Origin: Subtercola boreus
Lineage (GTDB): Bacteria; Actinomycetota; Actinomycetes; Actinomycetales; Microbacteriaceae
Reading direction: 5' to 3'
Assembly (NCBI RefSeq): GCF_003399635.1
Contig: NZ_NBXB01000006.1
Coordinates: 62,001-126,000 of the forward strand
DNA: 64,000 bases
The position numbers were made by a program, and so were the translations under genes. The notes beneath the pieces are model-generated. The model made no database searches. It saw only the letters and a program-made list of their open reading frames with translations, and was not told the origin of the DNA. This document shows positions 24,713-32,755 of this stretch, one piece after another (within the stretch, counting starts at the first letter, position 1; the number at the start of each line of letters is the position of its first letter).

Positions 24713-25819
24713 ATGACGCTCTTCGACTTCGACACGCCGGGCGACGGATTCGAGCCGCCTGCGCCGCGCAGCCGGGCCTCCGTGCTGATCCGCCGCATCG
24801 CCCTGATCGTCGTGATAGCGGTGATCATCGGGGTGCCGGTCGGGGCCGTGGCGTGGAGTTTCGTGCACCAGCGCATCGAAGACCAGGTCGAGGTCTGGCA
24901 GTACCGCCCGAGCCCGGCGATCAGCGAGATGGCTGCCGAATCCGGAATGAGCGACGAGGGCCGGTTCTACTTCTTCGCCAGCGCGCCGACGGTCGAGAAC
25001 GCTGCCGATTTCCAGAGCGTCTGCGGTTCGTCGAGCGACGACTTCGTGCTGCTCGGGTGCTACACCGGTTCGAACATCCATGTCTTCGATGTGGCGGATG
25101 CCCGGCTGAGCGGCATCCGGGGCGTGACCGCCGCGCACGAGATGCTGCACGCGGTCTATGCGCGGCTGAGCGACTCCGACCGCAACGATCTCGACGTGCT
25201 GCTCGAACAGCAGTACGAGGCGCACAAAGACGACCCCGACCTCGCCGCCCGCATGCTGAGCTATGCCACAACGGAGCCAGGGCAGCGCGACAACGAGCTG
25301 CACTCCATCTTCGGTACGGAGGTCGCCAGTCTCAGCCCTGCCCTCGAGGCCCACTATGCGAAGTACTTCACCGATCGCAGCAAGGTCGTTGCGCTGAACG
25401 CCTCGTTCGAGGCGGTGTTCAACCAGATTCACGACCAGGAGAGCGCACTCGCCGCGCAGGTCAGCGCTGCCGGTGACGCCATCGACCGCGAGAGCGCCCA
25501 GTACTCCGCCGACAGCGACACCCTCAGCAACGATGTGGCCGACTTCAACCGCCGGGCCTCGGCGGGCGACATCGTGAGCCGGGCCGAGTTCGACGGGCAG
25601 CGCACGGCGCTCGAGGGGCGCCAGGCCGACCTCGCGACCCGTTACACGGGGATCCAGAGCGACATCACCGCGTACAATGCTCTGCGCGACCAGCTCGAGG
25701 CGCTCAACTCTCAGGCCCAGGAGCTTGGGCGGAGCCTCGACAGCACCCTGCAGGTTCCGCCGGCCCCGACGCCGGCTCCGACGCCGGCTCCGACGCCGGC
25801 CCCAGTCGCGGGCGGGTAG
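24713..25819 (+). CDS. Membrane-anchored protein with HExxH motif and Pro-rich tail
   Basis: A 368-residue protein. Residues 1-25 are cytoplasmic, about 25-50 form one membrane helix, and the rest is extracellular. A zinc-protease-like motif AHEMLHAVYARL lies near residue 142; it fits HExxH, but no clear third ligand is obvious. A long coiled-coil stretch (about 225-345) follows, and the end is a PAPT repeat (three 12-bp units). AGGAAG lies 8 nt before the ATG at 24713, so the open frame upstream is not coding. Actinobacterial homologues are annotated as hypothetical. It may act on the cell envelope, which is a guess. Confidence 0.72.
   Translation: MTLFDFDTPGDGFEPPAPRSRASVLIRRIALIVVIAVIIGVPVGAVAWSFVHQRIEDQVEVWQYRPSPAISEMAAESGMSDEGRFYFFASAPTVENAADFQSVCGSSSDDFVLLGCYTGSNIHVFDVADARLSGIRGVTAAHEMLHAVYARLSDSDRNDLDVLLEQQYEAHKDDPDLAARMLSYATTEPGQRDNELHSIFGTEVASLSPALEAHYAKYFTDRSKVVALNASFEAVFNQIHDQESALAAQVSAAGDAIDRESAQYSADSDTLSNDVADFNRRASAGDIVSRAEFDGQRTALEGRQADLATRYTGIQSDITAYNALRDQLEALNSQAQELGRSLDSTLQVPPAPTPAPTPAPTPAPVAGG
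25766..25801 (+). repeat. 12-bp tandem repeat encoding a Pro/Ala/Thr tail
   Basis: Three copies of CCGACGCCGGCT, the last with one change, give a PAPT repeat at the C-terminus of the HExxH protein. Copy number may vary between strains. Confidence 0.8.
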
Positions 25820-25846
25820 GCGACGAGCCGCGGGTGGGTAGGCGCG

Positions 25847-25875
25847 CGGTTGCGGCTGATCCCGGGCCGCAACCG
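25847..25875. terminator. Hairpin between convergent genes
   Basis: Perfect 9-bp arms CGGTTGCGG (25847-25855) and CCGCAACCG (25867-25875) lie between the converging HExxH protein and photolyase genes. Confidence 0.55.
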
Positions 25876-25885
25876 GATGCCGGGC

Positions 25886-27289
25886 TCAGCTGCCCCGAAT
25901 CGTCTCGTACGCGGCAAGCGCGCGCTTCCGCGAGTCGCCGAGGTCGACGATCGGTTCCGGATACCCGGGCGTTCCCGCCTCGGGCACATACTGGTTGATG
26001 TACTCCCCGTTCGCATCGAACTTCTTCGCCTGCAGCTCCGGGTTGAACACGCGGAAGTAGGGCGCGGCATCCACTCCCGATCCTGCAACCCACTGCCAGT
26101 TCATCGTGTTGCTGGCCGGGTCGGCATCGACCAAGGTGTCCCAGAACCAGGCCTCGCCGAGTCGCCAGTCGAGCAGCAGGTTCTTGACGAGGAACGAGGC
26201 GGTGACCATTCGGATGCGGTTGTGCATCACGCCGGTCTGCCAGAGCTCCCGCATGCCGGCGTCGACGATCGGGATGCCCGTCTGCCCCTGCTGCCAGCGG
26301 CCGAGCACCTCGGGGTCGGGGTCGTTCCACGGGAACGCGTTGAAGGCCGGGCGCATGTTCTCGGTGCCGAGCTTCGGCCAGTGGTAGAGCAGGTGGTAGC
26401 CGAATTCGCGCCAGCCGACCTCGCGGAGAAAGGATGCCGCACCTTCGGCAGACGACGCATCCCGCACCCCGTGCCAGACCTGGAACGGGCTCATCTCGCC
26501 ATGCCGGAGTCGCGGTGACATGCGCGAGGTCGCGTCCTGGGAGGGAAAGTCGCGCTCGCGCTGGTAGTCGCCGAGCCCCTCCTTTTCGAAGGCGCGGAGT
26601 TCGGCGTGCGCGGCCTTCTCGCCCGGCGTCCAGGTGTCGCGGAGCCCGGCCGCCCAGTCGGGCTTCGTCGGCAGGAAGCCCCAGTCGCCGAGTTTCTCGC
26701 TCGACACGGCCTTCGCTCCGGCCGCACCGGTGACGTGGCCGGCCGACGGCGCGGGCAGTGGATGCCGCGGGGTGGGCGCGCCGAGGCACGCCCGCCAGAA
26801 CGGGGTGAACACCTTGTAGGGCTGGCCCTGACCCGTGCGGAGCGTCCACGGTTCGAAGAGCAGGTTCGCCTGAAAGCTCCGCGCCTCGACGCCCGCCTCC
26901 TTCAGACTGGACTTGATAGACGCGTCGAGTTCCCGCTCGGCGAGGCCGTAACGGCGGTTCCAGTACACCGCGCCTGCCTTCGTCTCGCGCTGCAGGTCGG
27001 CGATGACGTCGGCAGCGGGGCCGGAGCGAAGGGTGAGGCTGAGGCCCCGGGCATCCAGTTCCTCGGCGAGAGCGGTGAGCGAATGGTGCAGCCACCACTT
27101 CGCGGCCCCGCCGTTCGGCCTGATGCCGGGCGAGTCGTCGCTGAAGACGCTCGCGTCGGAATAGTCGGTCTCCTCGTCGAACACGTAGACGCAGACGATC
27201 GGTTCACCACGTTCGGCGGCGGCGTGCAGGGCGGGATGATCGCCCACCCGCAGGTCGTCGCGGAACCAGACGATGCTGGGGGAGGCCAT
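25886..27289 (-). CDS. phrB: Deoxyribodipyrimidine photolyase
   Basis: A 467-residue photolyase, which uses blue light and FADH- to split pyrimidine dimers in DNA. It begins in the family way (SIVWFRDDLRVGDHPAL) with the antenna-cofactor domain and continues with the FAD domain: GQTGIPIVDAGMREL, GVMHNRIRMVTASFLVK, the dimer-binding PASNTMNWQW and YFRVFNP. The length matches class I CPD photolyases. The ATG at 27289 overlaps the MarR stop by one base, so it is coupled to the regulator gene. Blue-light cryptochromes share the fold, but the complete motif set favours repair. Confidence 0.92.
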   Translation of the reverse strand: MASPSIVWFRDDLRVGDHPALHAAAERGEPIVCVYVFDEETDYSDASVFSDDSPGIRPNGGAAKWWLHHSLTALAEELDARGLSLTLRSGPAADVIADLQRETKAGAVYWNRRYGLAERELDASIKSSLKEAGVEARSFQANLLFEPWTLRTGQGQPYKVFTPFWRACLGAPTPRHPLPAPSAGHVTGAAGAKAVSSEKLGDWGFLPTKPDWAAGLRDTWTPGEKAAHAELRAFEKEGLGDYQRERDFPSQDATSRMSPRLRHGEMSPFQVWHGVRDASSAEGAASFLREVGWREFGYHLLYHWPKLGTENMRPAFNAFPWNDPDPEVLGRWQQGQTGIPIVDAGMRELWQTGVMHNRIRMVTASFLVKNLLLDWRLGEAWFWDTLVDADPASNTMNWQWVAGSGVDAAPYFRVFNPELQAKKFDANGEYINQYVPEAGTPGYPEPIVDLGDSRKRALAAYETIRGS

Positions 27290-27780
27290 CAGGCGTCGGG
27301 GGTCTCGACGATGCAGTCGTCGTCCACGCCGCTCACGCCGATGCGGAGCTTGTCGCAGAGCGCCGCCAGCTGGGCGAGTTCGTCGTCGGTGAGCGCCTTG
27401 GTCATCTGGCCGGTGATGGAGCGGCCGTGGGTGCGCGCGGCATCCCGATAAACGTCGAAGCCCGTCTCGGTCAGCGCGACGATCGTGCCGCGCCCGTCGG
27501 TGGGGTCGACGGATTTGGCGACCAGCCCCCGCAGGGCGAGCCGGTCGACCAGCCGCGAGACGCTCGGCTGGGTGAGGAGCGTGCGGGAGTTCAGGTCGCG
27601 GATGCGCATCCGCCGGTTCGGCTGGAACGACAGCGTGTACAGCACGTCGTACTCGGTGAGCGAGACCCCTTTGAAGGGAAAATCTTCTGCGAGAGTGCGC
27701 ATTACCTGCACCTGGGCGCGGAAGAGGGACTCCCACGAGGCGATCGGCGACACCTTTGTCACAAGGGTTCTGTCAGTCAT
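27289..27780 (-). CDS. MarR-family transcriptional regulator
   Basis: A 163-residue winged-helix repressor. The DNA-reading part is TLLTQPSVSRLVDRLALRGLVAKSVDPTDGRGTIVALTETG, with the typical DxRG wing. Start at ATG 27780: TACCCT ends 6 nt before it, and the longer frame upstream is not coding. It lies one base from the photolyase gene, so it may control that gene as well as itself. A palindrome sits on its own -10 element. Some MarR proteins sense phenolics or oxidants; the ligand here is unknown. Confidence 0.88.
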   Translation of the reverse strand: MTDRTLVTKVSPIASWESLFRAQVQVMRTLAEDFPFKGVSLTEYDVLYTLSFQPNRRMRIRDLNSRTLLTQPSVSRLVDRLALRGLVAKSVDPTDGRGTIVALTETGFDVYRDAARTHGRSITGQMTKALTDDELAQLAALCDKLRIGVSGVDDDCIVETPDA

Positions 27781-27781
27781 G

Positions 27782-27794
27782 ACTACAGGGTAGT
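27782..27794. promoter_or_regulatory. MarR autoregulation palindrome over the -10 element
   Basis: ACTAC and GTAGT flank a 3-nt centre and cover the leaderless -10 (TACCCT on the minus strand, 27792-27787), 6 nt before the MarR ATG. Confidence 0.5.
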
Positions 27795-27845
27795 TCGTCG
27801 AAAGCACCTGATCGGGTGGGTTGCCACCAGGGCGGTTAAACGGAC

Positions 27846-27879
27846 AAGAGCCGGTCGTAGAGGCTAACGACCGGCTCTT
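27846..27879. terminator. Perfect 12-bp hairpin
   Basis: AAGAGCCGGTCG (27846-27857) and CGACCGGCTCTT (27868-27879) with a 10-nt loop. It lies upstream of the MarR promoter and downstream of the epimerase gene on the minus strand, so it probably ends that transcript. Confidence 0.65.
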
Positions 27880-27936
27880 TCCCTTGCACCAAGAGTGTCC
27901 TGCAATCACATTCCGCGCTTCGCTGCCACAGCAAAC

Positions 27937-27984
27937 AACTAACGCTCCTGAACTATATAACGGTTGCGTAACGGAGCGCTAGTT
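27937..27984. repeat. Imperfect inverted repeat in an AT-rich patch
   Basis: Twelve-base arms (27937-27948 and 27973-27984) match at 11 of 12 positions around a 24-nt spacer that contains TATATAA. The patch stands out in base composition. It has no gene and may be a regulatory or structural site. Confidence 0.4.
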
Positions 27985-28068
27985 ACCCATTCGTTATTTT
28001 CCCCAGAGTTTGCCGAGAGGGTCGGTGAGGGCTTCTTCATCGAAGTGCGGCGGACAGCGTGCGCGGAA

Positions 28069-28884
28069 TCAGAGGAGCCCAAGGTGTGCGGCCTGGTAGA
28101 TGGTGGCGATGGTGGGCTGGAATCCGAGGCTGCGCGCGAGTGAGATGTCCATCTGGCCCTTCCACGGATGCGCCAGCGGCTCGGCAGACCCTCCATAGGG
28201 CTGCCCGACGATCTGGGCCATCTCGTAGACGCTGAGAGGCGACTCGTCGGCAATGTTCACGGTGAGACCGTCCATAGCGCCGGTGAGAGCGAGCGCGAAT
28301 GCGGTGGCGATGTCGGCATGGTGCACAGCGCTGAGTTTCTGTGCGGGGTGCCATCCCATGTTCGCCGCCTGCTCGGGCAGTGCCTCGAGGTGGCCATCAC
28401 CGTCGCCGTAGATGAAGGGCAGTCGGAGGATTGCGTGGGTCAACCCGCTCTCGCGGAGGAGTTCTTCGGCCGCGATCTTGCTCGCCGGGTAGGCGAGGGT
28501 TGGCGAGACGGGGTCACCTTCCGCTCCAGGGTGAGAGCTGTCGGCGTCATAGACGTTCGAGGTGCTGGCCAGGAGGAAGCGGGCGTCCGGAGCAGTCTCG
28601 CGGACGGCCGCGATGAGGTTGCGGGTGCCCTCCAGGTTCACCTTCCAGATCTGGTCATCCTCACGGGTGCGGAACAGGGCCGCCAGATGGATGACTGCCG
28701 TTACACCCGCAACGGTGGCAGGCAGTGTTTCAGACCTGAGGATGTCGCCCTCGACGCGTGCCACGCCTTGCGGCACGTCTTTGCCGGGGCGGACGAGGGC
28801 GCGGCACGGAATGCCGGCTTCGGTGAGACGGGCGAGGAGGCGAGGGCCGACGAGGCCGGTTGCTCCGGTGAGGAGGATTGTCAT
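28069..28884 (-). CDS. NAD-dependent epimerase/dehydratase, extended SDR
   Basis: A 271-residue extended-SDR protein. TGATGLVG near residue 6 binds NAD(P), HLAALF and ASTSNVYD follow, and the catalytic YPASK is at about residue 132. It lacks a large specificity domain and ends at LGLL, so it belongs to the short epimerase/NmrA-like group; the substrate is unknown. Its ATG overlaps the MarR stop (28881-28884, ATGA), so it is coupled to the regulator at 28881-29345 and probably under its control. Confidence 0.85.
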   Translation of the reverse strand: MTILLTGATGLVGPRLLARLTEAGIPCRALVRPGKDVPQGVARVEGDILRSETLPATVAGVTAVIHLAALFRTREDDQIWKVNLEGTRNLIAAVRETAPDARFLLASTSNVYDADSSHPGAEGDPVSPTLAYPASKIAAEELLRESGLTHAILRLPFIYGDGDGHLEALPEQAANMGWHPAQKLSAVHHADIATAFALALTGAMDGLTVNIADESPLSVYEMAQIVGQPYGGSAEPLAHPWKGQMDISLARSLGFQPTIATIYQAAHLGLL

Positions 28885-29345
28885 GATTGCGTGATGCCTT
28901 TCCTGTAGTCGAGGAGTCGCTGGGTGGCGTTCTGGAGCAGCCGGTTCATGGTCGCGATGTCCGCCGGGTCCTCTCCGGCGAAGGCGATGTCACCGATCAG
29001 TTCCGCCGGATCGGGCAGCGTCAGCCAGAGGTCGAGGCCAGACGGTGTCAGCGAGAGCAACTTCTGCCGCTGGTCTTCAGGATCAGGCGACTGCTGGACG
29101 AGGCCCTTTCGCACGAGGGCGGAGATGACCCCGCTCACCGTCGCCCTCTCGACTCCCAACTCGAGCGTCAGGTCGCGCTGCCCTAGATGCTCGACAAGAC
29201 TCAGTCGGTAGAGGACGTACCACTGGGTGTTGCCCAGATCGAAGGGGCGCAGCACCGCTTCCATGAGCGCACCGCTGGCGAAGAAGTACTTCTTCGCCCA
29301 ACCACCGGGCATCTCCAGTTCGAATTGCTTTTTTCTGTTAGGCAC
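28881..29345 (-). CDS. MarR-family transcriptional regulator with strong operator
   Basis: A 154-residue MarR protein: LGNTQWYVLYRLSLVEHLGQRDLTLELGVERATVSGVISALVRKGLV is the winged-helix core, and DPEDQRQKLLSLTPSG is the wing. The GTG start at 29345 (VPNRKKQFEL) is favoured because a CATACT -10-like hexamer ends 6 nt upstream; an ATG at 29312 is the alternative. A perfect 13-bp inverted repeat covers the start and promoter, which suggests tight self-repression. It forms a two-gene operon with the epimerase. Confidence 0.85.
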   Translation of the reverse strand: MPNRKKQFELEMPGGWAKKYFFASGALMEAVLRPFDLGNTQWYVLYRLSLVEHLGQRDLTLELGVERATVSGVISALVRKGLVQQSPDPEDQRQKLLSLTPSGLDLWLTLPDPAELIGDIAFAGEDPADIATMNRLLQNATQRLLDYRKGITQS

Positions 29346-29372
29346 CAGACAAGTATGTATGGTGCCTAACAG
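29335..29372. promoter_or_regulatory. Perfect 13-bp inverted repeat: MarR operator over promoter and start
   Basis: CTGTTAGGCACCA (29335-29347) and TGGTGCCTAACAG (29360-29372) with a 12-nt spacer. On the minus strand the spacer holds the CATACT -10-like hexamer, and the proximal arm covers the GTG start of the MarR gene. A dimer bound here would block RNA polymerase. Confidence 0.7.
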
Positions 29373-29418
29373 AACGTCAACGAAAAGGTGACCTGCAAAC
29401 CGGCGTTCTTCTGCTCGG

Positions 29419-30765
29419 TCATGCCCGCGAGGCTGAGCCCGAGGCGCCATTCTGGAAAGCGGCGCGATCGAAGAGGGAATTCACGTCGACGGTGGCCGGA
29501 TGGCGCTCCAGTGCTACCGCGAGATGCTGGAAGTAGGGCAGTGTGGCCCAGTCCCGGTGACTGCCGATGACGAAGATCCGGCGACGGGCGCGGCTGACAG
29601 CGACGTTGAACAGGTTCGGAGTTCCGGCCGCCCAATTGCGAGCACCGGATGTGTGCCCACCGAGCACGAGGATCACGATGTCCGCTTCCTTTCCCTGCGC
29701 TGTATGAATCGTTCCGGCTTGTTTGGAGGCGTCCATTCCGAAACGGATGGCGCTACTTCGGAGTGCACGCGCGACGTCGCTGAACGGAGATATGACCAGA
29801 ATTTCGGACATCGGATGACCGGCACGTCTGAGAAACCCGAGCACGTCGTCGAGAAGTGCGATCTGTTCAAGCGAGTTGTGACCGTTCCAGCTGATTCCTG
29901 CGACATCGAACCAGGCAGAAGGCGGCGCTTCAGAGTCGCCGACCATGAACGCATCCGTTCGTTCCCCACCGTGAACCATCATCCCGCCATAGACGGAGTC
30001 GTTGACGACGTCGAACATCGGATTGTCGCATCGGCGATGAACGCGAAGCGGGGCACCGACGGTTATCTCGTCCATGCCGGGAACCTGGATGCGGGCGACG
30101 TAGCGCGCGTTGCGGTCGGCAAGCACCTGAGCGGGATTCGACGCCGGCAACCATCGATCAGATGTACCCGTCATCCGCAGCAGTGTGCGCTGGTGAACGA
30201 TCGGCAGGCTCACGACAGGCTGAAGTTGAAGCGGGTCACCGACGAGAACACTGTTCGAGGTTCTCCAGATCCCACACAGTGCGTGCTGCGGGGCCGCCTG
30301 TCCGGCTTCATCGATGAGGAGCCAGCCGAGCCGTTCTGATTGCAGCGACCCGAACACCCTGGGCAGGGAGGCGAAGGTCGTTGTGACTGTCGGCACGACC
30401 AGGAAGAGCGACTCCCACGCAGCGCGGACGGCCCGGGCATCCGTTGACCGGGGGGCCGCGTTCATCAGAACGTCATAGGCCGCGAACAGGTTGCTGCGGA
30501 GGATTCTGCGCTGGTCATGGATGAAGGATCTGTGAAGATCCAGCGCCGCCAGGAACAGCAACGAGCGGGCGTCGTTGAAGTCTTCGTCCAGCCACGGCGA
30601 CGTCTTCTCCTTGTCCGTGTTCTCGGAGGAGAACCACTCCTCGGTGGGGACCCGGTCGGGATGGCCGTAGTCACGCATGGCTGAATCGGCGGCGGCCAGT
30701 CGTTGCTCGAAGGCGGCCAGCTGATTCTGCAGACGGTCCCGATCCGAACGGATCTCGCGAACCAC
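29419..30765 (-). CDS. DNA2/NAM7-type helicase, C-terminal half after an in-frame stop
   Basis: A 448-residue open frame that encodes the second half of an SF1 helicase. It has Walker B LLIDEAGQAAP (DEAG), a VGDPLQLQPV motif III, the QGKEADIVIL motif V region and VAVSRARRR motif VI, so the C-terminal RecA domain is complete. It is in the same frame as the N-terminal half at 30802-32673, and only the TGA at 30802-30804 separates them. A coiled-coil runs across the break. GTG at 30765 could restart translation, but the product would lack Walker A. Either a broken gene or a sequencing error. Confidence 0.65.
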   Translation of the reverse strand: MVREIRSDRDRLQNQLAAFEQRLAAADSAMRDYGHPDRVPTEEWFSSENTDKEKTSPWLDEDFNDARSLLFLAALDLHRSFIHDQRRILRSNLFAAYDVLMNAAPRSTDARAVRAAWESLFLVVPTVTTTFASLPRVFGSLQSERLGWLLIDEAGQAAPQHALCGIWRTSNSVLVGDPLQLQPVVSLPIVHQRTLLRMTGTSDRWLPASNPAQVLADRNARYVARIQVPGMDEITVGAPLRVHRRCDNPMFDVVNDSVYGGMMVHGGERTDAFMVGDSEAPPSAWFDVAGISWNGHNSLEQIALLDDVLGFLRRAGHPMSEILVISPFSDVARALRSSAIRFGMDASKQAGTIHTAQGKEADIVILVLGGHTSGARNWAAGTPNLFNVAVSRARRRIFVIGSHRDWATLPYFQHLAVALERHPATVDVNSLFDRAAFQNGASGSASRA

Positions 30766-30801
30766 CCCGTCCGACGATCTGCTCTCGGCGGCGGCGGCCT
30801 C

Positions 30802-32673
30802 TCAAGCGCCGCTCATGGCCATGAGCTTCGCCGTCAGCTCCTCCTGCGCGGCTCTCCATGTCTTCACCGACCGGCCGAGGGTGAAGACTACCTCCAGCGC
30901 GTTCGGCTTCGCCGCGGAATGTGCTGCGACGTCGGTCCTGGCTTTCTGCTCGTCGACGGCTGTCGCACTGACTGTCAACCTGCAGAGAGCAGCACTGTTC
31001 TCTGCAGCAGACAGCTGGCGTTCGAGCCTGTCCAGCTGTGACCGGTCAGCGGCGATTGAGGCGACAAGACCGGGGCGCTCCCGATGCGCCAGGTGCAACC
31101 CCTGCCGCTCGACTCTCAGCCGATCCACGCGGTCTCTGGCCACGAAGAATGCCACCCGGGCCGTACCCCACGGCATGACGTCCTGCCGAGGTGACGCTCC
31201 GAGATAGTCACTGAGACCGATCGTCTTCTCCGCGCCCTTCCCGGCTTGCCGTGCACCGAACATCAGTGTGTTGGCGAAAGCGGAACGATTCGATGCGCTA
31301 CCGAGACGGCCGGATACCAATCCCCACGCCGTGTTCTCGGCGTCTCCGGAACCTCCGGTTTCTGTGCCTCCGTGGGGCTCGCGTCCGCTCCGTAACAACG
31401 CCGTCGCAATGTCAGTGAAGTAGTCGCTGACATCCCGGTAGCCCTCAAAGACAGCCTTCTCGCCAGGAATCTCGAGACTGATGTTGTCAACGGCACCGTT
31501 GTTCGACGAAGCGATGATGATCTCGGCACCTCGAACCGAATGCCTGAGTTGGCGGACCGAACGCCTTTTGTCGGTCTTGGAGATCCAGCTGTACTCCGTC
31601 TTCGTGAAGGCATCCGAAGGCCGGGCGAACTCGGCGAGTGCCTGGGCGCGACGAGTGACAAGGGCGGCCACGATGTCACGGAGCATCGTCGTCTTGCCGG
31701 TATCGGGCGGGCCGTTCACCGCGAAGAGGCCATCGGAGGAGTCTGCCACGTCGGCGATGATGCGGTTCACGGCGAACTGTTGAGACACAGACAACGCCTG
31801 GGTCGGATCGGCCGGCCACCGCCCGTCCGGAATCAGATCGGGTGCGACCGAGTCGTAGACCACTCCCGGATTCTCGCCGACATCGATGCGTTCTCGCGCT
31901 GGTCCCGATCCGAGGTATCGGCGAACGGACTCGGGACCCAGCCCGCGCTTGGAGAGTTCATGGAGATCGCGCGAGAAGAAACTGTTCAAGAAATCGCTCG
32001 ACTGCTCCGGATCCGGCTGTTCGTCCCGAAGTGGTATCTGTCGGCTACTGATCCAGAGCCCCAGCCCCTCGCCACCCAGGGTGAGTTTGCCCTCGACCCC
32101 CGCGAGATGGACTGCGGCCGTCACGAGATCCCACAGATCTTCCTTATCCAGGAGATGAGTCGACGTGCTCACGGTGGTGTCGCCACCCGTCCGGATCCGA
32201 TTGCGAACGACGACCTCGCGAAAGCGTTCCTTCCACTGTTCCTCGTCGGCGGTGAAGTCCGAGAACACATCCCCCAGCTGACCGGCCCTGAGATAGCGTC
32301 CCGTCGCCCACACGCACTGCGAACAGACGAAGCTGTTCTCCACAAGCGAGCCGTTCTGCCTGACCGTCAGCGACATGACAGCGCTCTGTCCGCTCCGGGC
32401 ATTCGGATTGTCGTCCACTTCGGACGGCAGAACCCTCCACGCTGTCTCCACGTCGAAAACCCCGATATAGACCGTATGTTCCCACACCCTGTGAGGAGGG
32501 CAGTCTCGCCATCCTGCTTCCTGCAGCCACGGGAGAACTGCGTCACGTGAACGGTAGTCGCCGACGAACGGTACGTCATCCCGGGATCTGGAAAGCTTCG
32601 GAACCGGCTGTGGGGTGAACGCTTCCACAGCGAGCCAGAACGGAATCGGATCCTCTTGTACTTGAACACGCAT
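30802..32673 (-). CDS. DNA2/NAM7-type helicase, N-terminal half ending at a TGA
   Basis: A 623-residue open frame. The first 300 residues are a domain I do not recognise (it includes FVCSQCVWATGRYL). The ATPase part holds Walker A as GPPDTGKTT, where the usual third Gly (GPPGTGKT) is Asp, then ASSNNGAVDNIS (motif Ia) and a long helical insertion. The frame ends at TGA 30802-30804, but the same frame continues with EAAAAESRSS and then the C-terminal helicase half. The ATG at 32673 has TAGGGT 6 nt upstream. The full protein would be about 1,084 aa. Role in nucleic-acid metabolism or defence unknown. Confidence 0.68.
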   Translation of the reverse strand: MRVQVQEDPIPFWLAVEAFTPQPVPKLSRSRDDVPFVGDYRSRDAVLPWLQEAGWRDCPPHRVWEHTVYIGVFDVETAWRVLPSEVDDNPNARSGQSAVMSLTVRQNGSLVENSFVCSQCVWATGRYLRAGQLGDVFSDFTADEEQWKERFREVVVRNRIRTGGDTTVSTSTHLLDKEDLWDLVTAAVHLAGVEGKLTLGGEGLGLWISSRQIPLRDEQPDPEQSSDFLNSFFSRDLHELSKRGLGPESVRRYLGSGPARERIDVGENPGVVYDSVAPDLIPDGRWPADPTQALSVSQQFAVNRIIADVADSSDGLFAVNGPPDTGKTTMLRDIVAALVTRRAQALAEFARPSDAFTKTEYSWISKTDKRRSVRQLRHSVRGAEIIIASSNNGAVDNISLEIPGEKAVFEGYRDVSDYFTDIATALLRSGREPHGGTETGGSGDAENTAWGLVSGRLGSASNRSAFANTLMFGARQAGKGAEKTIGLSDYLGASPRQDVMPWGTARVAFFVARDRVDRLRVERQGLHLAHRERPGLVASIAADRSQLDRLERQLSAAENSAALCRLTVSATAVDEQKARTDVAAHSAAKPNALEVVFTLGRSVKTWRAAQEELTAKLMAMSGA

Positions 32674-32679
32674 TGCTCG

Positions 32680-32685
32680 ACCCTA
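32680..32685 (-). promoter_or_regulatory. -10 element, leaderless promoter of the helicase
   Basis: TAGGGT on the minus strand ends 6 nt before the ATG at 32673. Confidence 0.5.
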
Positions 32686-32755
32686 GCGAGTAGCTGGTTG
32701 TGAAGGAATTCTCAGCAAATCGTGCGGTGAGCGCCCTGGCGGGCGGAAACGGCGA

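Noticed and set aside
30802-30804. TGA in the helicase read as selenocysteine
   Set aside because: Flanking residues are Ala, Gly and Glu in a coiled coil, no redox motif is near, and no SECIS-like stem is evident. A nonsense mutation or read error is simpler.
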